From contig MSJH02000841.1 in assembly GCA_001931875.2 (NCBI GenBank), positions 253,277-317,276 of the forward strand: DNA of 64,000 bases, given 5' to 3'. Position numbers and translations under genes: made by a program. The stretch comes from Byssochlamys sp. IMV 00236. Its lineage: Eukaryota; Ascomycota; Eurotiomycetes; Eurotiales; Thermoascaceae. Positions 34,369 through 45,302 of the stretch are shown here, in pieces (within the stretch, counting starts at the first letter, position 1; each line of letters begins with the position of its first letter). The notes under the pieces were generated by a model that worked only from the letters and a program-made list of their open reading frames with translations, was not told the origin of the DNA and did not search any database.

Positions 34369-35462
34369 ACCGTCCTGGCTGTGGACTGGAAGCCCTAGCG
34401 AGTATGCAGGGGCCTTTATGCTGAAGTGTGAACGATAGCTTGTAGCAATGGGCTTGGTTCTATTCAAAGGTGATATTCATCACTTGGCGTGATCAGCACC
34501 TGTTTCATTTAATTGGTGACCATGTGGGGTGCGAACAAGGCAAGGAACAGTGTACAAATAGCGATGCAAGTATTTTCTCAAAAATAAGTCAAAAGGCTTT
34601 TTCTCTTCTCCGAAGACGTCCCATAATGACAATCCCTGTAGACGTATGTCAATTCTATATCTAGCCGGGTGATGTTCTAAAGTAGCCTGCGGTAAAAACT
34701 CGTGTGCTACAGGACGCCCTGAGGGTAAAAAGTGGAATTAATATGTCCTTGAGCACGAAGCGTACTATTTGAGTTTTCTACTTCACAATTCTAGCCCTTC
34801 TAGAGTAGACAGTCCCTTTCATATGGACTCAGAGATGCCCGGAGCCATACAAGCAAGCTCCCTAGAATCCGACACTTCCAACGCTGCCAAAGATAGTCTA
34901 GCTGGTTATGAAATCGGAGGGACTACTTTGATAGAGGGTGTGACAGCCAATACTGGAAAAAAGAAATAAACCGATTTCATTCCATTCACCCACATAGAAA
35001 AAGTATGTAGTACTGCGTACAAAGATTTCCAGATAAGCGGATCTCATCTATGGATCTACCTATTACTATCAGATAAGAGGGTAAGAAAGGAAATGCAAAG
35101 AAAAGAGAAAAAAGAGAAAGTTATATATCGGAAGTCGACTAGACGACTCGACCAAAAAGGAGAACTCCTCAGAGGTCTGGTCCTAGCTGGATCTAGCATT
35201 ATATAAAATGTTTTTTTTTTCGACTGGCGTGTCATTAAGAGTGTATCTGGATATGTCCTAATACTTGTTGGACAGGATTATCCTCTAGAGCCTCTCTACC
35301 TTTAATCCACGAAGCTCCTGGAAGACGGTGATCATTTCCTATACAGATGAAATGGGAATAGATAGAGGTACAGGAAAAGGTAGATTGAAGATCAGGAAAA
35401 ATCATACACTAGGTCTCATATCTTGCTACTTTCTTTCATTGACACGCATGGCTTGATATGGT
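34369..35462. other. Intergenic between convergent phb2 and the Rds1-like gene
   Basis: 1.1 kb of convergent 3' DNA. A T-run at 35211-35221 and purine-rich patches occur. The 66-codon frame at 34769-34969 has no recognisable features. Confidence 0.5.
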
Positions 35463-36460
35463 TTACCGCTGGAGACCGAAGTCAAGCTTAGGAGCAGGCG
35501 GGGAGACCTCCATGACTGCAGGACCAGCAATAACGGCGCCATCAGAAACTGTGCCTGAAACTTTTGTGTTTGTCAACATGACAAAGGTTTGGCCCTGGGC
35601 CTCCGGTGGGATCACAGCCGAGACTAATCCTTGAGAGATCTCAGCTTGGACGCTGACGGTCTCGAGACCACTGACAAAGGTGACGAATGTCTGTTCTCCA
35701 AGTTGCACGGACGGGTCGACGGTGAGTGCTGCAGTCTGTCCTGCGGTGGCCATTTTCTGGTCCCCTGCCATCTGGAGAGATGGGAATGCCTTGAAGGGAA
35801 GAGGAGGATTGGTCGAAGGACATGACTTGATGAAGGTCGAAGCAATTGTAAAAATGGAGTTCGGGGATGCAGCAGTACCGGCAATATTGGCTGAAGCGAC
35901 TTCGAAGAGGGCACTTCGTATGACGGACTGATGGAGGCCTTCAGCGACAAGGATGGCGCCGGCTGCAGCGAGAATATCTTTGGATGAAATGACAGGCGCT
36001 CCTCCTAAGTAGGCAGACACACCAACTCCCTCGAGGACAGATGCTAGGGACACGAAGCTCGAGACATCGGTGAAGGGGAAATTGTATTCGCACGCCGCCA
36101 CGGGTTGACCTCCAGCGGCAGAAATTGATTGTTCAAGGAACTGGACGTGGGCTTCTTCATCATGCGCGACAAACAACATCTGTTCGAACGTTGCTGCAGA
36201 GACTCCAGCAGTGAGAAAGTCTACTTCACTGAAGCTGCTAAGAGCAGTTTTGTAGAAAACATTCTCGAGATGTTCAAGCTGGGACCAATCAGTACTTTTC
36301 ATCATGATCAGTTGCATTCAAGGACACCCACAGTCAACGCAAATTGAAGCACGTCAAGATCTGTTACCCCTTCTTGACGAGTCTCCAATGGTGCAGGCGC
36401 AGAGAAGACACCAGATGCCAGAATGGCAGCGAGCACAGCTCGGGAAGAAGAGAACTTCAT
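35463..36460 (-). CDS. Secreted ferritin-fold stress protein (Rds1-like)
   Basis: Ferritin-like domain protein of the Rds1 stress-response type; biochemical role unknown. Two exons (36332-36460, 35463-36278; intron 53 nt with GTGGGT donor) give 314 residues. Residues 1-22 (MKFSSSRAVLAAILASGVFS) form a signal peptide. The four-helix ferritin-type domain follows: LDVLQFALT-LEHLENVFYK, with the helix junction at the intron, then FEQMLFVAHDEEAHVQFLEQ, which carries His and Glu in a metal-site-like spacing. The C-terminal 110 residues are a beta-rich, Thr/Val-rich extension (FVTFVSGLETVSVQAEIS). Fungal members are often induced by nutrient stress. Likely secreted or wall-linked. Confidence 0.88.
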
Positions 36461-37975
36461 ATTCGTTAAATATCAATGAATGACAGGGGAAAAAAATAAC
36501 CACAGACGGTATTTACAGCAATAAAGATAGGATGAAATGCCCAGCACTTCTGAAGAAAGGAAAAGTGAGTGAATAGAAGAGTGGAGAAGCCCTAGTATTT
36601 AAACCGCTATGTTGCAGCTTAAATTTATAGAGGGCAGCTGGGAGATCGTCCCTTTTGAAGACGCACGCATTTTCTCGTTCGGATCTACGAGGAACCGAAA
36701 AGGGTCCTGGAGATCGTGGTCTGTGCTTCATAAAATTGAGCTTATATACTCCGTACGGAGTAGGTATCGAGAGATACTTGCTTGGGACACCATACTGCTT
36801 TTTTGAAACAGGGCTTGTAGTCCAGATTTCCCGTTTTGGTAATTTGAGACGTTCAGTGTAGCTTCTATGGAAGCCAAGACTTCCTGCCAAGGGATGAGCG
36901 TCCGATGCATTGACCGTGATAGTAGAGCAATGACACAGTCCGTCACCAGTGGTTATCAAACTAGTCGATGGGATCATCAGCCTAGCTATCTCGCTCGTTC
37001 GAGATGTGAATTCGCGAATAGAAGTCGGTCGTCAAGAAGAAACAAAAAGCTTCACGCCATGGGAAATCAGCCTCGCGTATACCACTGAGGTGTATTATGA
37101 GCACAGGACATGATTATAGCCTGCATAAATTAGCTAGATAGCGAGCTCTTCGCGTGCGAGGGGCCTGTTTACTCAATGTAGGAATGCTGTTGAAGTCATT
37201 ATAATATCAATCGATATTATTTTCGTATGGAAAGGAGTGATGTGATAGACTAGTATTTCGCTTGGTAAAGAAGAATCGTTTGAGGTACAGATGAGTTCCA
37301 GCGGCGTTTCATATATCCCAGAATGGTATGGACAAGATGAAGTGTGCGCCAAATGTCGATCACTGATGCTAAAAGGGGAAAGTAGAAGTCGCACTATTCC
37401 CATCGAGTAATACTCCAGGTGCTATTCTTTCCTCATTCAGCATTCAAGCATTGAGGGTTTCTTGACCGTCAGGGTTGGGTTCGTGGCGGTGACAGCCCGA
37501 GAGCCTCCTTATCTCCTAGTGTAAGGCCAAGAGCTTGATCTTGAGTCCTAAAAAGCGATATCAAACAGCCACAATGATTAGTACTCTGTAAAGGTGAGAT
37601 CGATATCGCTGGTTTGGGGAACATGAATCACATCATGGTCCTTGCCACTTAATCACTCCCACTTTGATTATCGCGAGCTCTTCAATGGTGTTTGAGGATG
37701 CTATGTAGTTGTCAGTGTCATTTGGACCTGCTGTCTCGAATAGTTAGTCTAGAAACCAAAGTGTCTTCATCGGTACTGCAGAATGGAAGACACAGTGTAA
37801 CAGAGAGTGCATGTGTTTATCCTGCGGTCCTAGATTGAGTCTATCTAGGTAGGTATCGAGGGCAAGCCCGTAGCCTCTAGAGGAACCCGTATTTGGAATG
37901 GACTGGCTGTGGTTTAGTTACTGCTCTATCCTTATATGATTTTTGACTGATGGCTAGAGCTTCGTCTCTGCGATT
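36461..37975. other. Intergenic upstream of the Rds1-like gene
   Basis: A 1.5-kb gap that holds the Rds1-like promoter and a perfect 16-bp palindrome (36747-36762). Open frames near 36.5-37.1 kb do not resemble known proteins. Confidence 0.5.
36747..36762. repeat. Perfect 16-bp palindrome TACTCCGTACGGAGTA
   Basis: The sequence is its own reverse complement over all 16 bases. It sits about 290 bp upstream of the Rds1-like start codon. It could be a dimeric regulator site or a trace of a small inverted-repeat element; nothing here decides between them. Confidence 0.6.
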
Positions 37976-38536
37976 TCAAGCATATATTTGGCGCAGGAGG
38001 CACGAAACGACCGCTGTGGTTGGGCTGAAAGTTGCGAGCAAATATGTAGTGGAACCATACTTAAGATATCCCACCGCTTCACAGATATTTGCGGTATAAA
38101 ATGTGGAGAGTGCCAATGTGACCAGGCAGCTTGGATTCAGAGGGCAGATACGATCTGGAACCATCCGTATGAAATCGAGACTGGCGGTTGGGCGGATTCT
38201 CTCATATGCAGATCTGACCTGCATCCTGTATATAGAGTGTGATCGAAGATGGTATGTGGTTATCATCGCGGAAGCCTCCCACGCACGGTCTGAGATCCCA
38301 GATGCGTTGTTATGAATAATGAAATAACGACGTGTAAGATTAAAACTGCCTGAAGGATAATGAAAGACAATCTCTCCATCGAGCAATAACATTCGATACT
38401 CTTTGATATCTGGAGCTGTCTGCTTCAGAAAGTAGTCTCCGAGGGGCAAAAGTCCACGGGGTTCCACTCGGCGGGGAAAGTTTGGCGTCCCGCATTTTTT
38501 TTGTTCCAGATCTCGACGATTTGCATCGGTCGACAT
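37976..38536 (-). CDS. Doubtful hypothetical protein, 186 aa, divergent from rmt2
   Basis: An open frame from a real ATG (38536) that starts 104 bp upstream of the rmt2 ATG on the other strand. The N-terminal part (LLPLGDYFLKQ, EYRMLLLDGEIVFHYPSG) reads like protein; the rest is less convincing and may contain introns or be noise. I do not recognise it. The frame also stays open antisense through the start of rmt2, which lowers its value as evidence. Confidence 0.25.
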   Translation of the reverse strand: MSTDANRRDLEQKKCGTPNFPRRVEPRGLLPLGDYFLKQTAPDIKEYRMLLLDGEIVFHYPSGSFNLTRRYFIIHNNASGISDRAWEASAMITTYHLRSHSIYRMQVRSAYERIRPTASLDFIRMVPDRICPLNPSCLVTLALSTFYTANICEAVGYLKYGSTTYLLATFSPTTAVVSCLLRQIYA

Positions 38537-38639
38537 TCTACTTAGCTCGTTGGAACGTCTTCTTTTAACTAACGAAGCTTGCAGAAAGTTCACGCGCTGC
38601 CAGATCAGATTGTCTCTTACTGGCAGACTCAAAGCCATC

Positions 38640-39881
38640 ATGGCTGACCTCAATTCGGAGATCAATGTTGACATCGACGTCCAAGAGATTCTTCTCGCCG
38701 CGTCGCAACATGACGTCCGCAAACTTCGCACTCTCATACGATCGAACAAGGTGCCCGATCCAGTGAATGTCAAAGACCCCGAGACCGGGTACAGTCCTCT
38801 CCATGCTGCGATTGCCGCCTGTGAGCCCGACGAACAGCCAACAAACGGGGAGCCGAATGGCGTCCAAGCAGACGACGCAGGAGACGAGGAACAACAAAAG
38901 ACTCTAGAAGAGGGAAGGGATACTGTCAAATTCCTTCTACAGGAAGGAGCAATATGGAATGACCTGGACTTGAAGAACGAGACACCTGGTTGCTTGGCAA
39001 GACGGCTGGGGTTAACGGACTTGTACGAGCTCATGGTCGACGCAGGTGTGCGGGCTGAGTTACTGCTCAACCGCCTGGAGGGCTACGAACGTCTCTCGGA
39101 TGATGGGGAAGGAAATGAAGGTGACGATACAGCAGAGGTTCCGGGTACCACGGCAGCCCCAACGGCTCCTGCTGCTTCAGAAGAGACCAGCCAGGAGGCA
39201 GGAGACTCGACCAGCGACCCAGACGTTACCAGTTCACGCTATCTACAGTCCAACTTGACTTTCCGGAATGACCGCCTGCTAGATGAAGATCAGAACGGGG
39301 TCATGATGGCTTGGGAATCCGATATTATGGCGAAGTCCGCTAAAAAGCTCTCACCCACCCCGGGTCTGCGTGTTCTCAACATTGGACACGGCATGGGCAT
39401 TGTAGACGGATTTTTCCAAGAACAATCACCAGCCGCTCATCACATCATCGAGGCGCATCCGGAAGTTGTGGCGGAAATGAAGCGAAAGGGTTGGCACGAA
39501 AAACCTGGAGTGCAGATCCACCAAGGCCGCTGGCAAGATATCCTTCCCAGACTGGTCGAGCAAGGCGAGACCTTCGATGCCATTTACTACGACACGTTTG
39601 CTGAATCCTATGCTGATTTCCGGGACTTTATGTCTGAGCAAGTCATTGGGCTCTTAGAACCTACCGGACAGTTTGGCTTCTTCAATGGAATGGGTGCGGA
39701 CCGACAAATTAGTTACGATGTCTATCAGAAAGTCGTCGAGATGGATTTGTTTGAGGCAGGATTCGATGTGGACTGGGAGGAAATCCAGGTACCCAAGTTG
39801 GAAGGGGAATGGAGTGGTGTCCGCAGGCCTTACTGGGTAGTGGATAACTACCGGCTGCCTACCTGCCGCTATATGGATTAA
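38640..39881 (+). CDS. rmt2: Protein arginine N5-methyltransferase Rmt2
   Basis: Type IV arginine methyltransferase; yeast Rmt2 methylates the delta nitrogen of an arginine in ribosomal protein L12. One exon, 413 residues, the family length. The N-terminus (IDVQEILLAASQHDVRKLRTLI, GYSPLHAAIAAC, KFLLQEGAIWNDLDLKNETPG) is an ankyrin-like pair. A Thr/Ala/Ser-rich acidic linker (about 155-205) follows, then YLQSNLTFRNDRLLDEDQNG and the SAM-binding motif LNIGHGMGIVD (about 246-256), IIEAHPEV, DAIYYDTFAESY and FFNGMGAD. The start is the first ATG (38640, MADLNSEI); the upstream frame lacks an ATG. It fits the ribosome-heavy gene content of the window. Confidence 0.95.
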   Translation: MADLNSEINVDIDVQEILLAASQHDVRKLRTLIRSNKVPDPVNVKDPETGYSPLHAAIAACEPDEQPTNGEPNGVQADDAGDEEQQKTLEEGRDTVKFLLQEGAIWNDLDLKNETPGCLARRLGLTDLYELMVDAGVRAELLLNRLEGYERLSDDGEGNEGDDTAEVPGTTAAPTAPAASEETSQEAGDSTSDPDVTSSRYLQSNLTFRNDRLLDEDQNGVMMAWESDIMAKSAKKLSPTPGLRVLNIGHGMGIVDGFFQEQSPAAHHIIEAHPEVVAEMKRKGWHEKPGVQIHQGRWQDILPRLVEQGETFDAIYYDTFAESYADFRDFMSEQVIGLLEPTGQFGFFNGMGADRQISYDVYQKVVEMDLFEAGFDVDWEEIQVPKLEGEWSGVRRPYWVVDNYRLPTCRYMD

Positions 39882-41063
39882 CGTCAAGATACCCCAAAAA
39901 ACAAACCACAAAAGAAATAGAATATGTTCGTTTCGTTGGACAGTGACCAACAGTCTCGTGTCAACGTCAGCACCTAATCATGCGACTCTAGGCGAAATCC
40001 TCCGGGTCACTATCGCAAGCTAGGCACCAGAACTGTTTTTCTCAAGCATATATGCTTTGTGCGCTGTTCTACCGACTTTCATGTTGGCATTTTCAGATGT
40101 CATCTCACTGACTGAACTGGTTCGATATATGCAGTCAATGCACGTGCTTTAGCTCATACCCCGATGCGTAATGGCAAGCTCTCGCTGGTTACCCGATTTT
40201 TATGGGAGCCATAATCAAGAACAGCTACCGGTTAATGTCCGCAAATGTATCTTGTGATAACCAGGACCGAATTCTCGAATAGCATTGCGGCCTCCGGCTA
40301 CGATCAAAAAGGGAACCCCGGAATCCAGTACGCAATATTTCCGAGAATCAGATTGTGTTAATGAACCAGCTAGAGCTTTGAAGCTACTTTGAATATCTAC
40401 CCAGTAGCTTGATTCGGCTGTCAACGTACAGGCAACCTGCCGGTGCAGGTGCTTGGTAATTTCTCGGATAAATCAGCAATGCCTATTTCAGGCTTCCTGA
40501 AGGATATACGCTTCGGTGGCGCTTAGGGAACGAAAAACTTTTCAAGCGTCACTCTCATATCAAATGGAACATGTTTTGGCAGTGGCTTGGCGAAGGCTTG
40601 TGCATCGACGTTGGCGGAGAAGACCGGATGTCTAGCATGGCCAGAAGCAACATGTCAGTTGACCTGACCAGGAGACTGGGTGGTTGATTCTGAGTTATCA
40701 GCTCTGTGCGCATTCCAAAGAGATACAAATGTCTTCGAGTCGCAGACACTTTGGTCCATTCTGCCTCCATGGGCCTGTTAACAGGATACGTAATTTTACC
40801 ACAACACCAAAGACTGTTAGACATCAGAGGAAAAAGAGACATTGGACTGCGATTTCAGTCTTCCGTCAATACTTCTACCTTGCTACAAGACACACTACAC
40901 AGATCACTTCCCAGTTGCATCCGGTGCAGCCCCGGCTTGGCCCGCCTCGTGCTATTATGACATGGCATTTGCATGAGGTTCAAAGCTCAGCACTGTGAAA
41001 CGGCACGTCATAGCCCATGAGAGGTACCTTGAAAGACCTTAACTGTCAAAGAACTTTTGTTTA

Positions 41064-41070
41064 GGCTAAA
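41064..41070 (+). promoter_or_regulatory. XlnR-type site GGCTAAA
   Basis: Exact match to the core bound by the xylanolytic activator XlnR in Aspergillus. It lies about 940 bp upstream of the beta-xylosidase start, farther than usual. A single 7-mer can occur by chance. Confidence 0.3.
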
Positions 41071-41330
41071 ATCGGACCCGCTGAAGCTACTTGAGCGTCA
41101 ATTGAAGCTCCGAGAAATTTGTGCCTAGCTACTCGGTATCAATCGTTCTAGGACCTGACAAGAATTCTGGTTTCTGTTCAATCACCGGATACTTAGATGC
41201 ACCTGCAGTCAACCACATCAAAGTTTCTCTACTGTTGAAACAAACCCCTGGGATGAGCAAGGCGGTCCTGCTGTTCTGACCTAGCTCCGTGGTTATACTA
41301 AAGTCGTCGGATCTGCCGACAACTTTATTT

Positions 41331-41407
41331 CCCCAGTTGTCTTCTTCCAGGATCCACGGATAAAATACACAGCTTGCCCGTGGAGACCCCACACCGTATT
41401 TCCCCGC
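41331..41407. promoter_or_regulatory. Cluster of CreA-type sites (SYGGRG)
   Basis: Three matches on the reverse strand to the carbon-repressor consensus: CCCCAG (41331-41336), CCCCAC (41387-41392) and CCCCGC (41402-41407). One more, GTGGGG on the plus strand, is at 41850-41855. Clustered sites are what CreA needs, and beta-xylosidase genes are usually glucose repressed. The hexamer is degenerate, so this is weak evidence. Confidence 0.3.
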
Positions 41408-42008
41408 ATCCTTCGATCCGTTCAGTCCTGTGGCTGAGATACCGATGTTCCGCGAGCTGGGATCTCCTCGTGTCCGAATGATGTTCTGTAAAGTGCTACT
41501 TCTCTCAGAGCCTCCAGTTTGCATTCAGAATAATCGCTCCCAGCAAAAATTTCTCTCTCGCCATGTACTCTACGATATTGGGGTTATTCCGTTCTGCAAA
41601 GAGCCTTGGGCTCTTAGTGTAGGACGCTAATTCTGGGGAAGACCGAAGAACGTCCGCCATCTCGCCATTCTCGGAGGTGGGAGATGGAAGCCAGGGAAAT
41701 TCCTCCATTTCTGCACGCGTTCTCGCGTGGCCATGATTCAGCCTAAATCGCAGGCACTCCGATCCCCTGCCTACATTCGGTCGGATATCGGCCAGAGACA
41801 GGAGATCGACTCGACGACCTTCTATACTTGGATGAGCCCCATGAGTCCTGTGGGGTCCAGATGTATTTCTTTTCCAAAGTGAGAGCCTGCAGTCTGTGTA
41901 ATATAAATACCCATGATGGAGAGCTCCATGGACCTCGAAATAGAGAAGACGCAGTCGTGTGCTCTGGATTAACACCATTGACGCCTGATGGTCCACGAGT
42001 TACATGCC

Positions 42009-44390
42009 ATGGCGTCCATCGGCTCTCTTCTCACCGTTCTGGCGGCTCTGGCGCCGACCACACTGGCTCAGGCCAACACCTCTTATGTGAACTATAGCGT
42101 CCAGGCGCAGCCAGATCTGACGCCTCGGACCCTGGCCACGATCGATCTCTCCTTCCCCGACTGCACCAATGGGCCATTGAGCACGAATCTCGTCTGCAAC
42201 ACCTCGGCGACCCCGTGGGACCGCGCGAGTGCTCTAATCTCTCTTTTCACGCTCGAGGAGCTGGTTAACAACACCGGTAACACGGCTCCTGGTGTCCCGC
42301 GTCTGGGTCTGCCTCCCTATCAAGTGTGGAATGAAGCCCTGCACGGATTGGACCGCGCAAACTTCACCCCATCAGGGGACTACAGCTGGGCGACGTCCTT
42401 CCCGATGCCCATCCTGTCTATGGCCGCGCTGAACCGGACTCTGATCAACCAAATCGCATCTATCATCGCAATTCAGGGTCGTGCATTCAACAACGCCGGA
42501 CGGTATGGTTTGGACAGCTATGCTCCGAACATCAACGGTTTCCGCAGCCCTATGTGGGGACGTGGACAGGAGACTCCTGGTGAAGACGCACAGTATCTGA
42601 GCGCCGTGTATGCTTATGAGTACATCACCGGTTTGCAAGGTTTGGACGAGGAACACCAGAAATTGCTGGCCACGGCGAAGCACTTTGCCGGTTATGACCT
42701 GGAGAACTGGGACGGCCACTCTCGCTTGGGTAATGATCTCAACATCTCGCAGCAAGATCTTGCCGAGTACTACACGCCCCAGTTCCTGGCTGCGTCACGG
42801 TATGCCAAGGTGCGCAGCTTCATGTGCTCCTACAATGCAGTCAATGGCGTTCCCAGCTGCGCCAATCCGTGGTTGCTGCAGACGCTGCTCCGTGAGTCCT
42901 TTGATTTCGTTGATGATGGTTATGTCTCTTCCGACTGTGATGCCGTCTACAACGTCTTCAACCCTCACGAATACGCCGGAAACCAGACCGCTGCTGCTGC
43001 TGTCTCCCTTCTTGCAGGTACTGATATTGACTGCGGAACCGATTATCCCTGGTTTTTGAACGAATCCTTCTACGAGGGACGCGTCTCGCGCGGCGACATC
43101 GAGAAGAGCGTCATCCGTTTGTATTCGAATCTGGTCCGTGTGGGCTATTTCGATGGCAACGATACTGAATACCGGAAGCTGGATTGGAATGATGTCCTGA
43201 AGACCGATGCACAGAACATCTCATATGAGGCTGCAGTGGAAGGAATTGTCCTTCTTAAGAATGACGGCACGCTGCCGCTATCCAAGAAGGTGCGCAGCGT
43301 CGCGCTCATCGGCCCATGGGCAAATGCTACTACCCAGCTTCAAGGAAACTACTTCGGACCTGCCCCCTACCTGGTTGGTCCCCTGGCAGCGTTCCAGGAG
43401 ACCTCGCTGCAAATTAATTATGCTTTCGGGACCAACATCTCCTCTAACTCCACCGAGCAATTTGCCGAGGCCATCAGCGCAGCTAAGAAGTCAGACGTTG
43501 TCGTCTTTGCCGGTGGTATTGATAACACCATTGAGGCGGAGGGCATAGACCGCATGAACATCACCTGGCCCGGAAACCAGCTCACTCTCATTGAAGAGCT
43601 TAGCAAGCTCAACAAGCCGCTGGTAGTTTTGCAGATGGGTGGTGGCCAGGTGGACTCCTCTTCGCTGAAGGAGAACCCGAAGGTCAACTCCCTCGTCTGG
43701 GGTGGCTACCCCGGCCAGGCTGGTGGATATGCTCTGGTCGATATTCTCACCGGCAAGCGTGCACCCGCCGGTCGCCTCGTCACCACACAGTATCCCGCGG
43801 AATATGCCACCCAGTTTCCCGCGACGGATATGAGCCTGCGTCCCGAGGGCAGCAACCCCGGACAGACTTACATGTGGTACACTGGCAAGCCTGTCTACGA
43901 ATTCGGTAGCGGTCTGTTCTACACTACCTTCTCCGTCTCTGAGTCCTCGTCAAGCACCAAGAGTTTGAGCGTGAGGGGAGGCAACAGCTACAACATTGTC
44001 GACCTTCTGTCACAGTCCCATGCGGGCTATGAGTACATTGAACAAGTCCCCTTCCTCAACTTCACCGTCACTGTGAAGAACACCGGAAAGACCGCTTCCC
44101 CTTACTCCGCCATGCTCTTCGCTAACACCACGAACGCCGGACCTGCTCCATACCCCAACAAGTGGCTCGTCGGTTTTGATCGCCTGCCAGAGATTAACCC
44201 CGGAGAGTCTACCACGCTGACCATTCCTGTGGCTATTGGTAGCGTGGCGAGAACCGACGAGGACGGAAACAGGATCCTTTACCCTGGAACGTATGATCTG
44301 GCGCTCAACAATGAGCGTGATGCCGTTGTCAGCTTCACTTTCACTGGTGATGCTACTGTGCTGGAGAGGTGGCCCAGTCCTAGCTCCTAA
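42009..44390 (+). CDS. xlnD: Secreted beta-xylosidase, glycoside hydrolase family 3
   Basis: Releases xylose from the non-reducing ends of xylo-oligosaccharides outside the cell. One exon. The ATG at 42009 gives 793 residues starting with a clean signal peptide (MASIGSLLTVLAALAPTTLA) and then QANTSYVNY, as in Aspergillus XlnD; the ATG at 41988 would add seven residues and is less likely. GH3 N-domain: YQVWNEALHGLDRANF, GRAFNNAGRYGLDSYAPNIN, WGRGQETPGED, TAKHFAGYDLENW, and the nucleophile Asp309 in YVSSDCDAVYN. C-domain: IVLLKNDGTLPL, ALIGPWANATTQLQGNYFG, WPGNQLTLIEEL, VLQMGGGQVDSSSL, WGGYPGQAGG. A fibronectin-III-like tail closes it. Many N-glycosylation sequons. The last intact gene before the AT-rich block. 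Confidence 0.96.
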   Translation: MASIGSLLTVLAALAPTTLAQANTSYVNYSVQAQPDLTPRTLATIDLSFPDCTNGPLSTNLVCNTSATPWDRASALISLFTLEELVNNTGNTAPGVPRLGLPPYQVWNEALHGLDRANFTPSGDYSWATSFPMPILSMAALNRTLINQIASIIAIQGRAFNNAGRYGLDSYAPNINGFRSPMWGRGQETPGEDAQYLSAVYAYEYITGLQGLDEEHQKLLATAKHFAGYDLENWDGHSRLGNDLNISQQDLAEYYTPQFLAASRYAKVRSFMCSYNAVNGVPSCANPWLLQTLLRESFDFVDDGYVSSDCDAVYNVFNPHEYAGNQTAAAAVSLLAGTDIDCGTDYPWFLNESFYEGRVSRGDIEKSVIRLYSNLVRVGYFDGNDTEYRKLDWNDVLKTDAQNISYEAAVEGIVLLKNDGTLPLSKKVRSVALIGPWANATTQLQGNYFGPAPYLVGPLAAFQETSLQINYAFGTNISSNSTEQFAEAISAAKKSDVVVFAGGIDNTIEAEGIDRMNITWPGNQLTLIEELSKLNKPLVVLQMGGGQVDSSSLKENPKVNSLVWGGYPGQAGGYALVDILTGKRAPAGRLVTTQYPAEYATQFPATDMSLRPEGSNPGQTYMWYTGKPVYEFGSGLFYTTFSVSESSSSTKSLSVRGGNSYNIVDLLSQSHAGYEYIEQVPFLNFTVTVKNTGKTASPYSAMLFANTTNAGPAPYPNKWLVGFDRLPEINPGESTTLTIPVAIGSVARTDEDGNRILYPGTYDLALNNERDAVVSFTFTGDATVLERWPSPSS

Positions 44391-45074
44391 GTAAGAATTA
44401 GAAGTTGAAACGGGGCACGGCGGAGAAGAAACAGCATATATATAGTAAAAAATAAACCATTCAATGTTAATTAGACGAGTATCTCTATAATACTCGCATT
44501 ACATACGTGCATAACTTAATACAAAAAATTCCGACTCGTTCTCTTGTTTGCTTCTCAAGTACGATCCTTTATTCATCACACAGTAGGCAAAGAATTACCA
44601 GTATGCTGATCTCCTATAGAATGTAAACCCCCCTTAAAACTTGGACCATGTTCGCATACTTCATATAAAAGTTCAAGAAACATACAATGCGAGTCTGCCT
44701 GCTAGCCAGAAAAGGAACCCAATCTCAAGAATCCAGTAAATTCCCCTGTAGTAGTTAATCAGAGACCTGGAACAGATAGTAGCTTTGAGTGAAATTACAG
44801 ATACTCGGTAATCACCAACAGAGTAGGTCCCTTCACTCCCCTTTCCATAGGAATATCAAGTGAAGGCCGCAAATACCCATCTACATCTCTATGAATGGAG
44901 AGAACGGAGAGTAAAACGACGTTTATTTCACTCTCTACCCCTCTATTTAAACCCCCATGAATCTTTCTCCGAGTTGCATTTAACTCTTTTCTCGTATACA
45001 TATCTGCCGTTGGGTCGGCGGTATATATAACGTTATTTAATATGCCTGCTTCCTCGTTACGATAGTATGTTTAA
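44391..45074. other. Intergenic downstream of the beta-xylosidase
   Basis: 3' flank of xlnD, becoming AT-richer. No gene is recognised. Confidence 0.5.
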
Positions 45075-45302
45075 TGGATCAGTCCGGCCAAGGATCTGCC
45101 TACACCAGAGGATGTCGAGGAAATAATCAAACTGCCTGTTCCACGCATCAAGACATCCGTTGCCGGTCTCTTTTTCCTGGACCCGAACGACTACGAAGGA
45201 GTCGCAGAATCAAAATGGCCCATCAAATATGGGATAGACGACTCGCAATTTGTGTATGACGAAGATACAGACACCTCCACTATGCACTGGCCGTATATCT
45301 GA
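45075..45302 (+). pseudogene. Truncated coding remnant, C-terminal end only
   Basis: 75 codons stay open from just after a TAA (45072-45074) to a TGA and read as protein of good composition: KDLPTPEDVEEIIKLP, RIKTSVAGLFFLDPNDYEGV, KWPIKYGIDDSQFVYDEDTD, ending TSTMHWPYI. There is no ATG near the start, and I found no upstream exon. A CAG at 45080-45082 could be an old splice acceptor. I do not recognise the family. It looks like the last exon of a gene cut off by rearrangement beside the AT-rich block. Confidence 0.5.

Larger units (their letters stand above)
39882..42008. other. Intergenic: upstream region of the beta-xylosidase
   Basis: 2.1 kb between rmt2 and the beta-xylosidase. It holds one XlnR-type GGCTAAA (41064-41070) and several CreA-type matches. 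Two overlapping minus-strand frames (41129-41978) may be a decayed gene and are described as a finding. Confidence 0.5.

Noticed and set aside
37976..39070. 364-codon minus-strand frame
   Set aside because: Its upper half is antisense to the rmt2 coding region, where codon structure keeps the other strand open. Only the part from the ATG at 38536 was kept, as a doubtful candidate.
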